A stretch of 64,000 nt of DNA from an uncultured Saprospiraceae bacterium (GTDB lineage Bacteria > Bacteroidota > Bacteroidia > Chitinophagales > Saprospiraceae). Position 1 is the stretch's first letter. Every line of letters starts with the position of its first letter. Below are positions 9,285 to 19,264 of the stretch, piece after piece. The notes under the pieces are model-generated. The model was not told where the DNA came from, did no database searches, and saw only the letters and a program-made list of their open reading frames with translations. Where the stretch lies: NCBI GenBank assembly GCA_937951615.1, contig CALFBH010000004.1, forward strand, positions 146,858 to 210,857, in the 5' to 3' direction. The translations under genes were made by a program, and so were the position numbers.

Positions 9285-10556
9285 CTATTCATTCAACCAT
9301 CGGTTGAGTGCCTCCAATACCTTCTCTTTATCCTGTCGTTCCATATTTTGAATCCTTGCATCGTGGTGTGCCCGTCCTTTCATCATGATTTTGAGGGCAT
9401 CTGTTTTTCGGGAAGGGTTTACGGCTGTTGCCGACCAGGTATCCAATTCGCCATAGACATATAGAATACGATCACCGGATTCTCGAATCCATGCATAAAC
9501 TTTTTTGCTCAGACTGCCGTCAAATTTCAATTGTGGTACAGGAGCAAAAATGGTATTGGTGGGTTCTGTTGCATATTTCAATAAGTGGTGCAAGCCATTC
9601 GTCTGAAAACCATAATAGCCCAACTCAGTCATGGCCTGATAGAACAGCGGCTCAAAATATTTCACTCCTTTATCAGAATACAAACCAAAGCCCACGACTT
9701 CAATCAGGTATTCCAACATTTCCTCTGTGCTCGCATCTTTGTCGGGTATTTTACTGCATTCATGCCCCCATTGCCAAAAGGAAATTGGATATTCCAGTAC
9801 AGCATATTCATAAGCCGTTTCCCTGCCAATAGCAAAGGTCTGCCCGCGACCAAAACAGTACCATTTCATATAAGGCAGAATTTCATCTCGTTTTTCCAAG
9901 AGGCGTTTTTGAAAATCAAATATATCTTTCCGACAACCTACATAGTTTACAAATTTGTAAATGCGCGGATCTTCTACTTCAAAATTGAGTGGCGTGACAT
10001 AAGGCACAGAAATATCCACATCATCTGGATAATAATACCGATGATACAAAGCAGCCTGCCCACCTTTGCTGATACCAGTACTCAACCATTTCCCACTGTA
10101 CATTTTGTTGAATAATTCGATGATTCTGTGGTAATCATTAGCAGCCTGCTCGGTGGTCAGATAGATCCATTTGAGAGAGTCGGGTACAGATTCGCCAAAA
10201 TAGCGATGCTCTACGACCAGTTGATTGGCATTCAGTATTTTTGCTAATTCAGAAGTATAATTTTCTTCGGCAGCATAGCCCTCTGTCACCATAATCATTG
10301 GCTTGCCAAATGCTTTATGAGACAAATAAATGCGCTGTGTAAAAGTCTCGCCATCGGGGTTTTTATGGTCTAATGGCTGCCTCAGCATAATCTTGTAGGC
10401 ACTGCGGAAGGGAGCGGTGGGTTCCAGTCGTTCTACCTCTACGACATCTGGCAAGGCCATCAACTGCGCATCGAAAGATTGTAAACCTATCGGTTGGGTA
10501 GTAGCTGCCAAGCAAAAATTTAGCAGGAAGAACGTCAGTAGTAATCGAATATACAT
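9285..10556 (-). CDS. Secreted S37-type serine aminopeptidase
   Basis: The 423-residue protein starts with a signal peptide (LLLTFFLLNFCLAATTQ). It matches the alpha/beta-hydrolase peptidase S37 family (tripeptidyl aminopeptidase type): QPLDHKNPDGETFTQRIYL, VEHRYFGES, the nucleophile elbow STGISKGG, the acid in YGELDTWSA, and His near GRAHHDARI. It would release N-terminal peptides in the periplasm or outside. It lacks a sorting tail, so it is likely periplasmic. S28-family peptidases share part of the fold and are the alternative. Confidence 0.8.
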   Translation of the reverse strand: MYIRLLLTFFLLNFCLAATTQPIGLQSFDAQLMALPDVVEVERLEPTAPFRSAYKIMLRQPLDHKNPDGETFTQRIYLSHKAFGKPMIMVTEGYAAEENYTSELAKILNANQLVVEHRYFGESVPDSLKWIYLTTEQAANDYHRIIELFNKMYSGKWLSTGISKGGQAALYHRYYYPDDVDISVPYVTPLNFEVEDPRIYKFVNYVGCRKDIFDFQKRLLEKRDEILPYMKWYCFGRGQTFAIGRETAYEYAVLEYPISFWQWGHECSKIPDKDASTEEMLEYLIEVVGFGLYSDKGVKYFEPLFYQAMTELGYYGFQTNGLHHLLKYATEPTNTIFAPVPQLKFDGSLSKKVYAWIRESGDRILYVYGELDTWSATAVNPSRKTDALKIMMKGRAHHDARIQNMERQDKEKVLEALNRWLNE

Positions 10557-10578
10557 GGATGGTTTGAATATTAGTTCA

Positions 10579-10586
10579 CAAAACTA
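10579..10586 (-). promoter_or_regulatory. Candidate -7 box (TAGTTTTG) for the S37 peptidase
   Basis: On the minus strand the sequence reads TAGTTTTG, fitting TAnnTTTG, about 25 nt before the start. It sits in the loop and arm of an imperfect inverted repeat AATATTAGTT/AACTAATAT (10566-10590), which might bind a regulator. No clear -33 box. Confidence 0.4.
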
Positions 10587-10631
10587 ATATATTAATGGGA
10601 CTTAACCCAAAAGGTTGGGGAACACAGTTTT

Positions 10632-11294
10632 TTATGGCTCTAACTCAAAAGTATTTTCAAACCATTTTACAAAATTATCTGCTGCCGGTAAGGAAACATC
10701 GAAATAACTGGCTCTGACAGCAGTCCCCATGGATTCACCCGGTTTTTTCTGCCAGGCAAGATAGGTGTGTAATAAGGCTTTTTGCCTTTTCGGTGCAGAA
10801 AATAGAACATGTTTCTGCTGTATTAATTCTTCAATTTTCTCATCAGCAAACTTCCAGATTGTTTGAGTTTTTTTGGGTATTAATTTGCCTAAAAAATGTT
10901 CCAGATAACCTTCGTTTATATTATCAGGCATAATCCATATACCGATGTAGAGATTGTCCATCAGTTGGCAACCAAAACCATTTTCAGTCAAAGCAGCATC
11001 TCTTGGAAATGAAAGGTTTAATACTTTTTCAATCGCTCCTTTCAAACTGTCCAATCTTGCTTCTACACCGACATCATTGGCATCAACAATAATACCGATA
11101 TTAGTAACATCAGTACTTTGCAGTTCTTCCATAAGCACTTTATTGACTTTACTGATGCTATTTGCCCTTTTGACAAATTCTTCCTTGTACTTTTCCTTAG
11201 TGCTGTAACCTTTTGGTGGTTTTACACTTCTTTTTATCAGCAATTCAGAAAGCGCGATGGCATCATTGCCTTCCACTATTAATCGTTGTGCCAT
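10632..11294 (-). CDS. DUF3226-like TOPRIM protein paired with an OLD-like ATPase
   Basis: The 220-residue product has a TOPRIM-like core: the acidic LIVEGNDAIAL near the N-terminus and the acidic VDANDVG (about residue 75), as in DUF3226 proteins, which are usually encoded next to AAA ATPases. ATG at 11294 follows the ATPase stop by 4 nt; an upstream ATG at 11312 would overlap the ATPase by 14 nt. Both starts imply cotranscription and coupling. By analogy with OLD and other ATPase-TOPRIM pairs, it may be a nuclease or nucleotide-binding effector of a defence module; that role is inference. Confidence 0.75.
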   Translation of the reverse strand: MAQRLIVEGNDAIALSELLIKRSVKPPKGYSTKEKYKEEFVKRANSISKVNKVLMEELQSTDVTNIGIIVDANDVGVEARLDSLKGAIEKVLNLSFPRDAALTENGFGCQLMDNLYIGIWIMPDNINEGYLEHFLGKLIPKKTQTIWKFADEKIEELIQQKHVLFSAPKRQKALLHTYLAWQKKPGESMGTAVRASYFDVSLPAADNFVKWFENTFELEP

Positions 11295-11298
11295 TGTT

Positions 11299-12222
11299 TT
11301 ATCGGATTTCAAGTTTTAGTTCAAGGCTGTCTTTTAGGCGTTCTCCATCAAAAATAATGGCTTCATTTTTTCCAGTTCTGCCGCGTTGCAGGCGAATGTA
11401 TTGTGCATCATCATTATATTGTGCATCAGATGAAACATAATGAAAAGTTCGAATAGCATCCTGACTGTGCGTAGTTGCAAAAACCTGAATATTCCATTTT
11501 TTGGCGTATTTAAAGATCATGCCCCATAGTTTTTCTAAGGCGGAGTAGTGCAGTCCTAATTCCAATTCGTCTATGAGTAAGATGCTGTCTTGGGCATTGG
11601 CAAGACTCATTGCGATAAGCAAAATTCTGTAAACGCCATCGCCGAGTGTGCCGAGTGGCACAGGTTTTTCGGTATCCTTTAAACGAACTCTTACCATTTT
11701 ATTTCCAACATCAAAGCGGACTAAATCAGGTTCTACCGTATCTCTGATGATTTCATAAACATCATCTTCTTTTGGAGTTAAGACTATGTTTTCCCATAAT
11801 GAATTTAGTGTATCAAATCCTGAATGAAAGGGGACATGGACTACAGTATCGTCTGGCGGATGTATTGCTGTATTAGAGCGTAAAGAATATTCTCTTCCAT
11901 TATCTCCAAACTGGAAGCCGTATTCACTTGTGTCTTCCTCTCTTCGTATAATAAGGTTATTAATAATTAGTTCATCACTACCACAATGTCTATTATACAA
12001 TGCTTTATAGGATTCATTTCTACTTTGTTTAAATGCATTTCGGCTATCCAAAATATGATTTACAACAGAGCTATCGCATTCTGCCTGCAAAATCCGAATC
12101 GCATCCAGCAAAGAAGTCTTCCCCGAATTATTCTTCCCAGCAATCAAATTAACCCTTTTCAAAGTCGGAATATCCAACTCCTCAAAAGTCATAAAATTTT
12201 CGATATGTAAATGGTCAATCAT
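11299..12222 (-). CDS. OLD-like AAA/ABC-type ATPase
   Basis: A 307-residue SMC/ABC-like ATPase: N-terminal beta strand MIDHLHIENFMTFEEL, Walker A GKNNSGKTSLL, signature-like LGDGVYRIL, Walker B SILLIDELELGLHYS, and the switch His in ATTHSQDA. This is the layout of OLD-family and AAA_21 proteins without a fused TOPRIM domain. The TOPRIM partner is supplied by the next gene. It lies between housekeeping genes and probably forms a two-gene phage-defence unit, for which no test is visible in sequence. Confidence 0.85.
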   Translation of the reverse strand: MIDHLHIENFMTFEELDIPTLKRVNLIAGKNNSGKTSLLDAIRILQAECDSSVVNHILDSRNAFKQSRNESYKALYNRHCGSDELIINNLIIRREEDTSEYGFQFGDNGREYSLRSNTAIHPPDDTVVHVPFHSGFDTLNSLWENIVLTPKEDDVYEIIRDTVEPDLVRFDVGNKMVRVRLKDTEKPVPLGTLGDGVYRILLIAMSLANAQDSILLIDELELGLHYSALEKLWGMIFKYAKKWNIQVFATTHSQDAIRTFHYVSSDAQYNDDAQYIRLQRGRTGKNEAIIFDGERLKDSLELKLEIR

Positions 12223-12279
12223 TTTTTCATTTTTACAAAGTTAATCATTTTTAAAACAATTCAAATTACGCATTCATTC

Positions 12280-12395
12280 GCCCATGGTTGAAACCATTGG
12301 CTACCAAATGACAGTCCGTCACGATGCGACTCATTAGCTGGATAGCTGAACATTATTATTCGTTTTCAATTCGTGCATTCGTGGCTTTTTTTAAA
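12280..12395. repeat. Hairpin GGTTGAAACC type and half of a family C palindrome
   Basis: CCATGGTT and ACCATTGG pair around GAA (about 12282-12300). At 12372-12389 a single family C arm ATTCGTGCATTCGTGGCT runs into a T-run, while its partner arm is missing. It lies upstream of the ATPase gene and beyond the 3' end of aminopeptidase P (both minus strand), so it could end aminopeptidase transcription. Confidence 0.55.
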
Positions 12396-12420
12396 ACTGT
12401 GTCATTTGTCATACACACCT

Positions 12421-14193
12421 TCAAATCCGAGTCGTCCTAGCCTTCAGCCACTTACTTTCTTCTTCATTCATAAGCGGAGTAAGCCGTTCAAAAACCAATT
12501 GATGATAATCATTCAGCCAGTCGATTTCCTGTGCCGTCAATAGGGCTTTGTCTACCAATTGCTTATCAATCGGGCAAAGCGTCAGCGTTTCAAAAGTATA
12601 AAATTCGCCAAAAGCTGTTGTCTTGTGAGGTATGGTCAGAATTAGATTTTCGATGCGGATTCCATACGCACCTTCTAGGTAAAAACCGGGTTCATTACTC
12701 GTCACCATGCCTGGCATCAGCGGTGCATTTTGGGCGGTCGCTCCTGTACCGATGGATTGTGGGCCTTCATGTACATTGAGAAAAAAGCCTACGCCATGAC
12801 CAGTTCCATGTCCGTAATTTTTGCTGTCCTGCCACAAGGCTTGTCTGGCCAGAATATCCAGTTGTATGCCTTTTGTCCCTTTCGGGAAAATAGCGCAGGT
12901 CAATTGTATCATGCCTTTCAGCACCAGCGTGAAATTTCGTTTTTCTGCCTCAGTTGGCTTGCCCAATGTGATGGTACGAGTCGTGTCAGTGGTGCCATCC
13001 AGATATTGTCCACCTGAATCTAGCAGATACATACCTTCGGCTTGCAGGGCAACATTGCTTTCTGGCGTCGATTTATAATGCGGCAATGCGCCGTGTTCCT
13101 GATAGCCTGAAATTGCTCCAAAACTTTCGCCCACATAGTTTTTTTGTTGGGCGCGAAAAGCATTCAGTTGTGCTGCCGCTGAGATTTCTGTGATGGGCTT
13201 TCGCCCAATATTTTCTTCCAACCATTTGTAAAACTGCACCAAAGCCACTCCATCTCTTTCCATGACTTTGCGAATACCTTCAATTTCTTTTTCGTTTTTA
13301 ATGGCTTTTAAGCCTGTACTGATATTGTTGGCGGCTATGGTTTTTCCTGCAATTGCCCGGCGTAGCCATAGACTGGTTTTTGCCTTATCATACAAAACTG
13401 TTGCACTTGCTGGTAAATTATTCAGTGTAGTCTGTATCGTTTCATATTCAGCAATGGTGACGCCTTGTGATTTGAGTGCTTGCGCATCGGCTTCGCTTAG
13501 TGCGGCTGATTGTACAAATAAAGTCGCGCGATCAACTTCTATCAGCGCGTAGCTCGTCACGACTGGATTATAAGCCACATCAGTTCCTCGAATATTGAAC
13601 AACCAGGCAATGTCGTCTAGCGTCGTGACGAGGTGATGCGTCGCGCCAAGCTGTGTCATTTTTGTACTGACTTCCGTCAATTTATCTGCACAGTTTTTTC
13701 CAGTATATTGGGTATCGTGTATAAAAAGCGGATGAGCAGGCAGCGAGGGACGACCTGACCAGCCTTCCGAAAACAAATTGACCTCTTCTATTTGGATATT
13801 TTTTAAGGCGAAAGCCTGCTCCATTCTTCGCACCAATGCCACTGAGAATAAGCGGGCGTCCACTCCTACCCTACTGTTTTCTGCTAAGGTTTCTGCCAGC
13901 CAGTTGATGTACTCTGGTGTATGCGGGACTTTGAGTTTGACCAGCTCGACATCCGAATTTTGCAGTTCTTTTTCTGCTTGTATAAAATAGCGAGAATCTG
14001 TCCACAGCCCAGCAAAATCATTGGTGACCACCATATTGGCTGTAGAACCAGTAAAGCCAGATAAATGCTGAATAATATTCCAGTATTCAGCAATGTATTC
14101 GCTTTGATGCGGGTCGGTATTGGGGAGGATGCAGGCGGCAAGTTGATGTGTCTGCATGCTGGCACGGAGTGTTTGTATCTTTGTATTTTTCAT
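12421..14193 (-). CDS. Xaa-Pro aminopeptidase, M24B family
   Basis: Removes an N-terminal residue preceding proline; cytoplasmic dinuclear metallopeptidase. The 590-residue size fits the long three-domain type: two creatinase-N-like domains (about 1-300) and a pita-bread domain. Metal ligands are visible: two Asp in LLDSGGQYLDGTTDTTRT, His in GHGTGHGVGFF, Glu in TSNEPGFY and Glu in GIRIENL. The start at 14193 is chosen because the 11 residues from an upstream ATG (14226) are encoded by an intergenic palindrome. Confidence 0.93.
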   Translation of the reverse strand: MKNTKIQTLRASMQTHQLAACILPNTDPHQSEYIAEYWNIIQHLSGFTGSTANMVVTNDFAGLWTDSRYFIQAEKELQNSDVELVKLKVPHTPEYINWLAETLAENSRVGVDARLFSVALVRRMEQAFALKNIQIEEVNLFSEGWSGRPSLPAHPLFIHDTQYTGKNCADKLTEVSTKMTQLGATHHLVTTLDDIAWLFNIRGTDVAYNPVVTSYALIEVDRATLFVQSAALSEADAQALKSQGVTIAEYETIQTTLNNLPASATVLYDKAKTSLWLRRAIAGKTIAANNISTGLKAIKNEKEIEGIRKVMERDGVALVQFYKWLEENIGRKPITEISAAAQLNAFRAQQKNYVGESFGAISGYQEHGALPHYKSTPESNVALQAEGMYLLDSGGQYLDGTTDTTRTITLGKPTEAEKRNFTLVLKGMIQLTCAIFPKGTKGIQLDILARQALWQDSKNYGHGTGHGVGFFLNVHEGPQSIGTGATAQNAPLMPGMVTSNEPGFYLEGAYGIRIENLILTIPHKTTAFGEFYTFETLTLCPIDKQLVDKALLTAQEIDWLNDYHQLVFERLTPLMNEEESKWLKARTTRI

Positions 14194-14208
14194 TATAAGA
14201 ACTGTACT

Positions 14209-14275
14209 GACGACTTTAGCCGTCAAGTGATTTTTATCTTACGCTCTTCGACGGCTAAAGTCGTCGGTACGGTTT
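14209..14275. repeat. Long palindrome (ACGACTTTAGCCGTC arms)
   Basis: The left arm (about 14209-14231) and right arm (about 14250-14275) are inverted copies of a word containing GACGACTTTAGCCGTC, with an 18-nt spacer. The palindrome truncates the reading frame of the upstream ADP-ribosylglycohydrolase fragment and reaches almost to the aminopeptidase start. Confidence 0.7.
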
Positions 14276-14501
14276 CAACAAATTTATTCGCCACCTTCAA
14301 AGCTGTCCATTCTTTTTCATCGATCAATAATTCTGCAATGGCTATCGCCATTTGAGTATCGTCTGTGTATTTTCCTTGAATTTCTTCAAATAAAGGGTGC
14401 GTTTCGTAAGTAGAAATAGTGTTTTTTGTTCTAATCTTTTCCAGATTTGCAAATTCAAATCCTGCTCCATAAGCATCACCAATTGCTCCTTCTGTTATCA
14501 T
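14223..14501 (-). pseudogene. Truncated ADP-ribosylglycohydrolase
   Basis: From the ATG at 14501 the frame gives GAIGDAYGAGFEF and then GKYTDDTQMAIAIAE, the N-terminal metal-binding signatures of ADP-ribosylglycohydrolases, which remove ADP-ribose from proteins. Only about 75 residues of a family usually near 300 remain. The last residues (after FVETV) are translation of the palindrome at 14209-14275. The rest of the gene, with its C-terminal Asp ligands, is gone, so the product is very unlikely to be active. Confidence 0.75.
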
Positions 14502-14534
14502 TATATTGTTTTTTGCCACAATATACAAAGCAAC

Positions 14535-14565
14535 TTTTAAGCTCCGGCAAAAAATCATATCTTTG
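14535..14565 (+). promoter_or_regulatory. Candidate Bacteroidota promoter for the PlsB-HAD-PlsC gene
   Basis: TTTT at 14535-14538 and TATCTTTG at 14558-14565 are 19 nt apart, close to the -33 TTTG / -7 TAnnTTTG arrangement. The start codon is about 64 nt downstream of the -7 box. Between them lie degenerate GCAATT/GCAACT hexamers. Confidence 0.55.
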
Positions 14566-14628
14566 ACAAATAATTGCAATTGCAATTGCGACTGCAACTG
14601 CCACTAACATTGCTACTGAACTAACATT

Positions 14629-17600
14629 ATGGAAAAAATAATCAACGATTCAAAATTTCAACTGGCTCTAAAAGAAATCGCGGAGCAGGAAGGGCGCAGC
14701 TTTTCGGAAGTCCAAAAAGATGGTGCAGCCTGTATGGAAGAGCTGTACACCCAGCAACATCCCGTCGCCAATATGCTGTCGGGTCAGGCTATTCAGTACA
14801 TCTTGTCGAGGGCTTATGAAAATAAAATAGATATTGACCCGAAGGGTATCAAGACGCTGATGAAGCTGATTCGCAAGCATCCCGTTGCCTTTATCATGAC
14901 CCACAAAACCTATCTGGACACGATGGTTTTGATGATAACGCTGGCTCGATATGGAATGCCAACGCCCTATATTTTTGGTGGTGACAATATGGCTTTTTTG
15001 GGCATGAAGCAGATTGGCAAACAGGTCGGTTTGATTTTTATTCGACGCGATTTTAAGGCGGATAAAGTCTATAAGGCTGCGCTGCGTCATTTCATCAGTT
15101 CACGGATTGATGAAGGACAACATTTTACCTGGAATATTGAAGGCACACGCTCACGGACAGGTAAAATTGTGTGGCCAAAAATGGGCATTCTAAAATACAT
15201 CATGGAAGGCGAGCAGCAGAGTCGGCGGGAAATCAAATACATTCCGGTGTCAATCGTGTATGATATGATTCCCGATGTAAAAGAAATGACGGAACAGAGC
15301 AAAGGACAGGCTAAAAAAGCGGAAAGTCTGGCTTGGTTTGCCAATTATGTCAAGAAACTCGGCGACCAGTTTGGCAGAGCCGCCATTCGTTTTGGTGAGC
15401 CTGTAGATGCTAAAGGGCTTCATCAGGCAATTATTCCTGATATGGAAGAAGACAGCTATGCCGACAAAAACACCTTGCCACGTTTTGCATTTGAAGTCAT
15501 TCATAAAGCCAATCGCATTACGCCTGTGACGACGGTTTCACTGGTTTGTCATGTCTTGCTGAATAATTTTTCGCTGACCAAAAAGGAAATGGAAGTTCGC
15601 GTATCCAAGTTGATGCGTTTTATCGAAAAACGGCGGGAAGATGTCTTGCTGGATAGAGGAAAACCTATTGGAAAAAGTATTCAAAAAGCCCTCAACCTGC
15701 TCATCAAAGGCGGTGTTATTGAGAAAACACAATCGGGCTTGAATGCACAATACTGCCTTGCACCTACTGAATATCTGCCTGCGAATTATTATGCCAACAT
15801 GTCTTCAGGGCATTTGTACCATCGTGCTTTTATTGAGCTGGCTTTGGTCAAAGTTGCAGACGATACTTCGCCTGACCGCATTCTACATTTCTGGGCGGAG
15901 ATTATGCGCTTGCGCGACTTGTTTAAGTTTGAATTTTTTTACACTAATAAAGAGAACTTCAGCGATGAAATAGAAGCAGAGCTGTCCCGATTCGATCCCA
16001 AATGGCGCGACATCATCAGCAATCCTAAAGGAGACATCAAAGCCTTATTGCGTAAGCAAACACTCTTTGTTTCCGAATCGGTGGTGCTGATTTATCTGGA
16101 AGCCTATCAGGTCGTTTGTCATACTTTGCTTGGTTGGAATCTGGAACATGATTTTACAGAAAAAGCATTTATACAAGCCTGTTTATTCAAAGGAAAAGAC
16201 CTGCACTGGCAAGGACAGATTCGCCGTTTAGACAGTGTTTCCAAGCCTTTTCTGACCAATGGTTATCGACTAGCCAAAAATCAGGCACTTATTCCGATTG
16301 ATAAAAAAGTTGATGCTAAAAAACTGAATAAGTGGCTGACCGAACTGAAAGCGACCAACAATCGCCTGACACAGCTGCATAGTTTTGAAGAGGTCATTAT
16401 AAAAGAAGAACCTGCCGTTGTGCCGCTCAAAATGCAGGTCGTGCCTGGTTCTGGATTGGAAGGTATTTCCAATGAAATCCTCAAAGAAGAAAGCGGTAGT
16501 CATATTGCGGCATTTTTCGATTTAGACCGAACACTTATTAATGACTTTTCGGTCAAAAAATTCATGCAATCCCGCCTACTGAGTGGACAATCTTCAGCCA
16601 GAGAAATTTTGTCGCAATTTGCAGCCGTTCTTGTTTATGCCTCTGGCAATCGGGATTTTGAAATGCTGACCAGCATATCAGCCCAGGGCATCAAAGGCAT
16701 TGAGGAGAAGGAGTTTGTGGACTTGGGAGAAGAGGTCTATATGAAATACCTTGCAGCAGCTATTTATCCCGAATCCCGTGCTTTGGTCGCTTCCCATATT
16801 GCCAAGGGGCACAAAGTCGTCATTATATCTGCGGCCACGCCTTATCAGGTCAATCCTATCGCCAGAGACCTTGGTGTGGAGGATGTCTATTGCACCCAGA
16901 TGGAAGTAGAAAAAGGAAAATTTACCGGCAAGGTAAAGGAAATGTGCTGGGGCGAAGGCAAAGCCAATGCCGGACGCGAGTTTGCAGAAAAGCATAAGAT
17001 TGATTTATCAAAAAGCTATTTTTATACCGACAGCATGGAAGATTATCCTTTGCTGGAAATTGTCGGCAAGCCGCAGGCAGTGAATCCAGACAAAGAGCTG
17101 TCGCAAATGGCTTTTGAAAACAACTGGGCTATTCATCGTTTTGCCGAGCTTTCTGGTACGCCGCTGGTCAATAGTCTGCGTACAGGACTGGCAATCGGCA
17201 GTATTTATCCTTCTGCTTTGAAAGGCTTGGTGGTCGGTACATTGAATGGCTCACAGCGCAAAGGTATCAACGCGACCATAGAAAGCATAGGCGATTTGGG
17301 TTGTAGAATGGCTGGCTTGGAAGTCGCAGTACGCGGAAGAGAAAACCTGGAAATTGCCCGACCTGCTGTTTTCTGTTTTAATCATCAAAGTAATGCCGAC
17401 TTTTTCATTGTTTCAAAATTGGTAAAAAGAGACCTCACTGCACTGGCTAAGCAAGAATTGGCTTCTACGCCGCTTGGTCCACTCTTCAAAGCAATGGGCG
17501 CGATTTTCATTGATCGCAGTAATAAAGATAAAGCACTGAAAGCCTTCAAACCCGCCATTGCTGCCTTGAAAAGTGGTATTTCGGTAGCCATCGCGCCAGA

Positions 17601-17871
17601 AGGCACACGCAGTAGAACACGCCAATTGGGTGCATTCAAAAAAGGTGCCTTTCATCTTGCGATGCAGGCTGGCGTACCTATCGTACCAATCGTCATCAAA
17701 AATGCCCACGATGCCATGCCTAAAGGAAGTGGACTCATGCAATCGACCAATATTGAAGTCGTCGTGCTGGATCCCGTTGATACGTCTGGCTGGAAAGTAA
17801 AGACAATCAACCAGCATGTAGAGGAGGTGAGGAATTTGTATTTACATGCGCTAGAACAGTCGGATGACTGA
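14629..17871 (+). CDS. Three-domain phospholipid synthesis protein: PlsB-like acyltransferase, HAD-IB phosphatase, PlsC-like acyltransferase
   Basis: The 1080-residue protein fuses three enzymes. Residues about 60-480 resemble PlsB glycerol-3-phosphate acyltransferase, with the HX4D motif THKTYLD (about residue 92) and a NIEGTRSRTGK motif. Residues about 625-830 are a HAD-IB phosphatase (FFDLDRTLI with two catalytic Asp, later FYTDSMEDYPLLE). Residues about 850-1070 are a PlsC-like lysophosphatidate acyltransferase (FNHQSNADFF HX4D, APEGTRSRTRQLGAFKKG). It could make phosphatidic acid from glycerol-3-phosphate on one chain. HAD-PlsC fusions are known; adding PlsB in front is unusual. The HAD substrate is unknown. 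Confidence 0.88.
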   Translation: MEKIINDSKFQLALKEIAEQEGRSFSEVQKDGAACMEELYTQQHPVANMLSGQAIQYILSRAYENKIDIDPKGIKTLMKLIRKHPVAFIMTHKTYLDTMVLMITLARYGMPTPYIFGGDNMAFLGMKQIGKQVGLIFIRRDFKADKVYKAALRHFISSRIDEGQHFTWNIEGTRSRTGKIVWPKMGILKYIMEGEQQSRREIKYIPVSIVYDMIPDVKEMTEQSKGQAKKAESLAWFANYVKKLGDQFGRAAIRFGEPVDAKGLHQAIIPDMEEDSYADKNTLPRFAFEVIHKANRITPVTTVSLVCHVLLNNFSLTKKEMEVRVSKLMRFIEKRREDVLLDRGKPIGKSIQKALNLLIKGGVIEKTQSGLNAQYCLAPTEYLPANYYANMSSGHLYHRAFIELALVKVADDTSPDRILHFWAEIMRLRDLFKFEFFYTNKENFSDEIEAELSRFDPKWRDIISNPKGDIKALLRKQTLFVSESVVLIYLEAYQVVCHTLLGWNLEHDFTEKAFIQACLFKGKDLHWQGQIRRLDSVSKPFLTNGYRLAKNQALIPIDKKVDAKKLNKWLTELKATNNRLTQLHSFEEVIIKEEPAVVPLKMQVVPGSGLEGISNEILKEESGSHIAAFFDLDRTLINDFSVKKFMQSRLLSGQSSAREILSQFAAVLVYASGNRDFEMLTSISAQGIKGIEEKEFVDLGEEVYMKYLAAAIYPESRALVASHIAKGHKVVIISAATPYQVNPIARDLGVEDVYCTQMEVEKGKFTGKVKEMCWGEGKANAGREFAEKHKIDLSKSYFYTDSMEDYPLLEIVGKPQAVNPDKELSQMAFENNWAIHRFAELSGTPLVNSLRTGLAIGSIYPSALKGLVVGTLNGSQRKGINATIESIGDLGCRMAGLEVAVRGRENLEIARPAVFCFNHQSNADFFIVSKLVKRDLTALAKQELASTPLGPLFKAMGAIFIDRSNKDKALKAFKPAIAALKSGISVAIAPEGTRSRTRQLGAFKKGAFHLAMQAGVPIVPIVIKNAHDAMPKGSGLMQSTNIEVVVLDPVDTSGWKVKTINQHVEEVRNLYLHALEQSDD

Positions 17872-17928
17872 CAATTGTCACCGTTGATGGTAGAAATGGA
17901 ACTAAAATTATTTCAGTTCCGTTAAGTC

Positions 17929-19182
17929 ATGAATAACACTATTCGTATGGGTACAGAATCTAAAAAACATCATTACGTTCCAAAGAATCAATTAAAATGG
18001 TTTTGCAATAACAAACGCAAAAACAACTTATACGTATTTGATAAAAAAAGTGGGGAGAATCTTCCTCCGTGTAATATCAAAAATGTAGGTTCTGAAAACT
18101 ATTTTAATACTGTCAGGAACGAACAATCTAAATTTAATTTCGAGGATGTTTTTGATAATTATGATGGAAAGCTTGCAAAAATTCTTCCAAAGATAATCGA
18201 GTCAGAATCTCTACATCATTTATCTAATGATGAGATTATCGATTTAATTTATTCCGTAGCAGTTCAGTTTTTGAGAGTAAAAATGCGACGCACTAATCGC
18301 CAAATGTTAGTGAAAGATATAAACGATGTTGCAAGAAAAGCATACGGTAGAGATGCACAAAAAGAACTTGACGAAGAAGAAGCTAAACTTATAACCATTA
18401 GTGGATTGTTAAGAGTAGATGGCTTTGCAAACTCTCTTCTAAATAAAGATGTTGTTTTATTCAAGAACATATCAAAAGATAAGATTTGGACTTCTGATAA
18501 CCCTGTTGTAATGGAAAACTATTTGCCCTATGGTAAAATAGGTGTAGATGAATTAGGAATACATATTTTTTATCCCATTTCTCCAAAACTGATTCTTGGA
18601 TTAATTTGTCAGTCGGTCAAAGAAAACCTCTCATCTTATCCCCAAAAGGTGTCTAAGGAGGAATTGTCGCTTTTTAAATTTTTATGTGGAAATAAAGGAA
18701 CAATTCCAGTACAAAACATTTCTTCGTTTAATGATTTACAGGTCAGAAATTCTTCAAGATTCATTTATAGTTGTGATGATGATTTTGAGTTTGCTAAAAA
18801 GATTATTTCTCAAAACCCCCAATTAAGAGAGGTAAAGAAAAACCGGGGAATACAGAAAGGTAACTACAGGAATTATAGAATGCCAGAAGGTGAATTTGCG
18901 GTAATTTATCTTTCAGATAGAAGCTTTATGATTCCAATTAGTGATGTAAAAGAAAGTGTAGAAATACAATTTAAATCAGGTTCAATAGATTTATTCCTAG
19001 CAAATGTAAATGGAAAACGAATTGAAAGAGTAGAATTTTACAGGAATCAACAGATTTTCGCCAACTATATGAAAGAAATGAAAATTAAAGAGATGGATAG
19101 AAATACAAATACTATTGTTTTAGAGTATAAGGAAGAAGAGTTCAAGACTATAATGGAATTGGTACGTAATCATCTAAAATGA
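17929..19182 (+). CDS. DUF4238 protein
   Basis: The N-terminus KKHHYVPKNQLKWF and the following NLYVFDKKSG are the hallmark of DUF4238, a family of unknown function common in accessory and defence-rich regions. The 417-residue protein has no signal or membrane segment. A second ATG at 17947 (MGTESKKHHYVP) is equally plausible as start. The DNA here is more AT-rich than the flanking plsB fusion and hydrolase genes, and the next two genes look like a toxin-antitoxin-type pair, so this stretch is probably acquired. Confidence 0.8.
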   Translation: MNNTIRMGTESKKHHYVPKNQLKWFCNNKRKNNLYVFDKKSGENLPPCNIKNVGSENYFNTVRNEQSKFNFEDVFDNYDGKLAKILPKIIESESLHHLSNDEIIDLIYSVAVQFLRVKMRRTNRQMLVKDINDVARKAYGRDAQKELDEEEAKLITISGLLRVDGFANSLLNKDVVLFKNISKDKIWTSDNPVVMENYLPYGKIGVDELGIHIFYPISPKLILGLICQSVKENLSSYPQKVSKEELSLFKFLCGNKGTIPVQNISSFNDLQVRNSSRFIYSCDDDFEFAKKIISQNPQLREVKKNRGIQKGNYRNYRMPEGEFAVIYLSDRSFMIPISDVKESVEIQFKSGSIDLFLANVNGKRIERVEFYRNQQIFANYMKEMKIKEMDRNTNTIVLEYKEEEFKTIMELVRNHLK

Positions 19183-19264
19183 CTCTATTAAGTACAACCA
19201 ATGTCCACCAGCAGTAATTGTGAAATAAAATGTATTGGAAGTATTAGAGCAGGAATGAAGTATT